A stretch of DNA of 16,697 nt, taken from assembly GCA_003151665.1 (NCBI GenBank), contig PLYD01000002.1:953-17649 (forward strand), written 5' to 3'. Under the pieces are notes generated by a model. That model saw nothing but the letters and a program-made list of their open reading frames with translations. It was not told where the DNA came from and did no database searches. Position 1 is the first letter of the stretch. Every line of letters starts with the position of its first letter. Below are positions 15,531 to 16,697 of this stretch, piece after piece. The DNA comes from Candidatus Dormiibacterota bacterium (lineage in GTDB: Bacteria > Chloroflexota > Dormibacteria > Dormibacterales > Dormibacteraceae). The translations under genes and the position numbers were made by a program.

Positions 15531-16067
15531 CTAGCCCGGCGCCAGGGGATGGCCGTTCAAGGTGGCCTTCAGGTCCACCGGGACCGGCGCTCGAAAGGTT
15601 TGAGCCGCATGGCAGGCTCGCTCGGCGTGAGCCACCAGCTTGGCAACCTGTGATTCGGGCGCTGGGCTGGTTACGTGGAGATCGAATGTCACCTGCTGGA
15701 AGGCGCCCGGCGGGCCGCCCAGGTCGTACTTGTCCGCCACGCTGAAGGTGGCGCGGACGTCGACGTCGGCCTCTTCGATCGGGACCTCATACAGGGGCGA
15801 AAACTTCGCCAATTGGGTAAGCAGTCAAAAAGCTGCGCCGGCGAGGAGGTACTGCAAGGGCGCGGGCGCCAGGTCGTCGCCGCCCCGCTCCGGGGGCTCG
15901 TCGGACTCGATCTGAAACCGGCCGACCCGGCCGACCATATGCATGTCCTTGTCGATATGGGCGACCGCCCGCTGGGTCAAGACCGGAGTCTTCATGGTGT
16001 TTGCTCGCGTGGCGTCGTAAGCCTTTTGCATTCGGTCGCCGTCGACACGGGTGGGCTTGTCGCTCAA
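15531..16067 (-). CDS. OsmC-family protein, candidate selenoprotein (in-frame TGA = Sec81)
   Basis: Read through one in-frame TGA (15825-15827), this gene encodes 178 residues of the OsmC/Ohr-like thiol peroxidase family. The N-terminal half has 'ESDEPPERGGDDLAPAPLQYLLAGAAF' (54-80), then the TGA, then 'LLTQLAKFSPLYEVPIEEADVDVRATFS' and 'AERACHAAQTFRAPVPV' with Cys152. In the family the first redox Cys follows the 'P-x-x-L-L-L-A-A-L-G-G-C' pattern, 11 residues after the Pro; here Pro70 puts the TGA at exactly that place. The second conserved Cys is Cys152. The TTG at 16067 is chosen because GGGAGG lies seven bases upstream. A SECIS-like stem-loop follows the TGA. Other genes here end in TGA, so the code is standard. 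The alternative is a nonsense mutation. The likely role is reducing organic peroxides. Confidence 0.78.
15783..15827 (-). promoter_or_regulatory. Candidate bacterial SECIS element
   Basis: Starting at the UGA on the minus strand, the RNA can fold as GAC/GUC (15826-15824 with 15785-15783), CUUA/UGAG (15821-15818 with 15789-15786, one G-U pair), a 7x6 internal loop, then a perfect 6-bp apical helix GGCGAA/UUCGCC (15810-15796) with a GUU loop. The apical loop begins with G and lies 20 bases after the UGA, which fits the bacterial SECIS pattern as I know it. Confidence 0.62.
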
Positions 16068-16159
16068 GTTGCGTCCTCCCAATACAGAGCAGAACCTTTC
16101 CCTGGCAGCAAGATAGCAGCCGGCCGAGAGACGATTTTTCTCTTGCGCTCAAGGGGCCC

Positions 16160-16165
16160 TATAGT
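16160..16165 (+). promoter_or_regulatory. Possible -10 box of the MFS gene
   Basis: TATAGT ends eight bases before the ATG at 16174. If used, the transcript would be leaderless or nearly so, which fits the lack of a ribosome-binding site before that ATG. No well-spaced -35 is visible: TTGCGC at 16143 is only 11 bases away. Confidence 0.3.
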
Positions 16166-16173
16166 CCGCTGAC

Positions 16174-16697
16174 ATGTCGGCGGATCAGGCCTTGGCAACA
16201 TCGTCCCGAAGGGCGTCGGGGTGGATCACCCTGCTTGTGATCTTTGGGTTTGCTTCGACGGTCGAGGCCTTCACGGTGTCGCACGTTTTTCGGTTCATGC
16301 CCCTGTACCTCGCGACGGTGCAGGTGCCGCCCGCGGAGGTGCCCGCCTGGACCGGGTACCTGAACGCCGCATTTTTCCTGTTCGGCCTGCCGTTGGTCCC
16401 GTTCTGGGGCGTGTGGGCGGAGCGTTACGGCCGCGTCCCGATCATCGCGCGTAGCGCTTTCGTCGAGATGGTGGTCTTTGCCGTGCTCTGGTTCGCCCAG
16501 AACCGATGGGAGGCCGCCTTCGGCCTGCTGCTGGTCGGATTCCAGCTCGGCAACACAGGAGTGATGCTCACCGCCCTGCGCGCGGTCACGCCGAAGGGTC
16601 GGGTTGGTTTCGCCATCTCCCTGTTTGGCGTCAGCCCCTCACTCGGCTTCGCGCTCGGCCCGACCGTGGGGGGCTGGCTCGTCGACCACCGCGTTCT
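16174..16697 (+). CDS. MFS transporter, N-terminal part (runs off the window)
   Basis: The frame is open from ATG 16174 to the end of the window (174 codons), so the gene is cut by the window edge rather than broken. It encodes a polytopic membrane protein of the major facilitator superfamily: a first helix 'WITLLVIFGFASTVEAF', a second helix followed by the cytoplasmic loop motif 'GVWAERYGRVP' (matching GxLaDRxGR), and a fifth-helix-type 'GVSPSLGFALGPTVGGWLVD'. About five helices are present. MFS members with this layout are often drug or metabolite exporters, but the substrate cannot be told. It is divergent from the OsmC-family gene across 106 bases, and no ribosome-binding site precedes the ATG. 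Confidence 0.85.
   Translation, partial: MSADQALATSSRRASGWITLLVIFGFASTVEAFTVSHVFRFMPLYLATVQVPPAEVPAWTGYLNAAFFLFGLPLVPFWGVWAERYGRVPIIARSAFVEMVVFAVLWFAQNRWEAAFGLLLVGFQLGNTGVMLTALRAVTPKGRVGFAISLFGVSPSLGFALGPTVGGWLVDHRV

Noticed and set aside
15531..16082. Two separate small genes, or a simple frameshifted OsmC pseudogene
   Set aside because: Both parts are in the same frame with no frameshift, the TGA replaces the expected Cys, the downstream part stays family-like, and a SECIS-like fold follows. A nonsense mutation stays possible but is the weaker reading.

Overview
The window is GC-rich, densely packed bacterial chromosome. All genes look chromosomal and catabolic or transport-related. I see no insertion sequence, phage gene, tRNA, rRNA or CRISPR array. 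A Gly-rich substrate-binding lipoprotein, a TrmB-family regulator, CocE-type and amidohydrolase-2 enzymes, and a molybdenum hydroxylase large subunit suggest a soil or subsurface heterotroph, for example a Chloroflexota, Dormibacterota or Actinomycetota relative. No marker gene fixes the taxonomy.

Layout. (1) 1-1327, plus: the tail of a D-2-hydroxyacid dehydrogenase, then an M24 'pita-bread' protein whose catalytic residues are mostly replaced. (2) 1340-2998, minus: a CocE/S15 alpha/beta hydrolase. It is divergent from (3) 3157-7969, plus: a complete five-gene HAAT (Liv-type) ABC importer made of a lipoprotein binding protein, two permeases and two ATPases. The second permease has no normal start codon. 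(4) 7991-9007, minus: an amidohydrolase-2 protein, divergent by 27 bp from (5) 9035-11278, plus: a lone xanthine-dehydrogenase-family molybdopterin subunit. A 27-bp tandem repeat lies across the convergent end of this gene and the next one. (6) 15408-11302, minus: an overlapping four-gene operon of TrmB-like regulator, amidohydrolase-2 protein, SDR oxidoreductase and aryl-acid adenylating enzyme, with dense inverted repeats upstream. (7) 16067-15531, minus: an OsmC-family protein with an in-frame TGA exactly where the family has its first redox cysteine, followed by a bacterial SECIS-like stem-loop. (8) 16174-end, plus: the start of an MFS transporter.

How it may work together (inference): the importer, CocE hydrolase, two metal-hydrolase-fold proteins, molybdenum hydroxylase, SDR and hydroxybenzoate-type acyl adenylase fit uptake and breakdown of an aromatic or heterocyclic amide or ester. 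The TrmB-like protein would control at least the last operon. The standout is the OsmC gene. It reads as a selenoprotein (Sec81 with a downstream Cys152) rather than a broken gene, because the frame is unbroken on both sides of the TGA and the TGA replaces the one residue most often swapped for selenocysteine.
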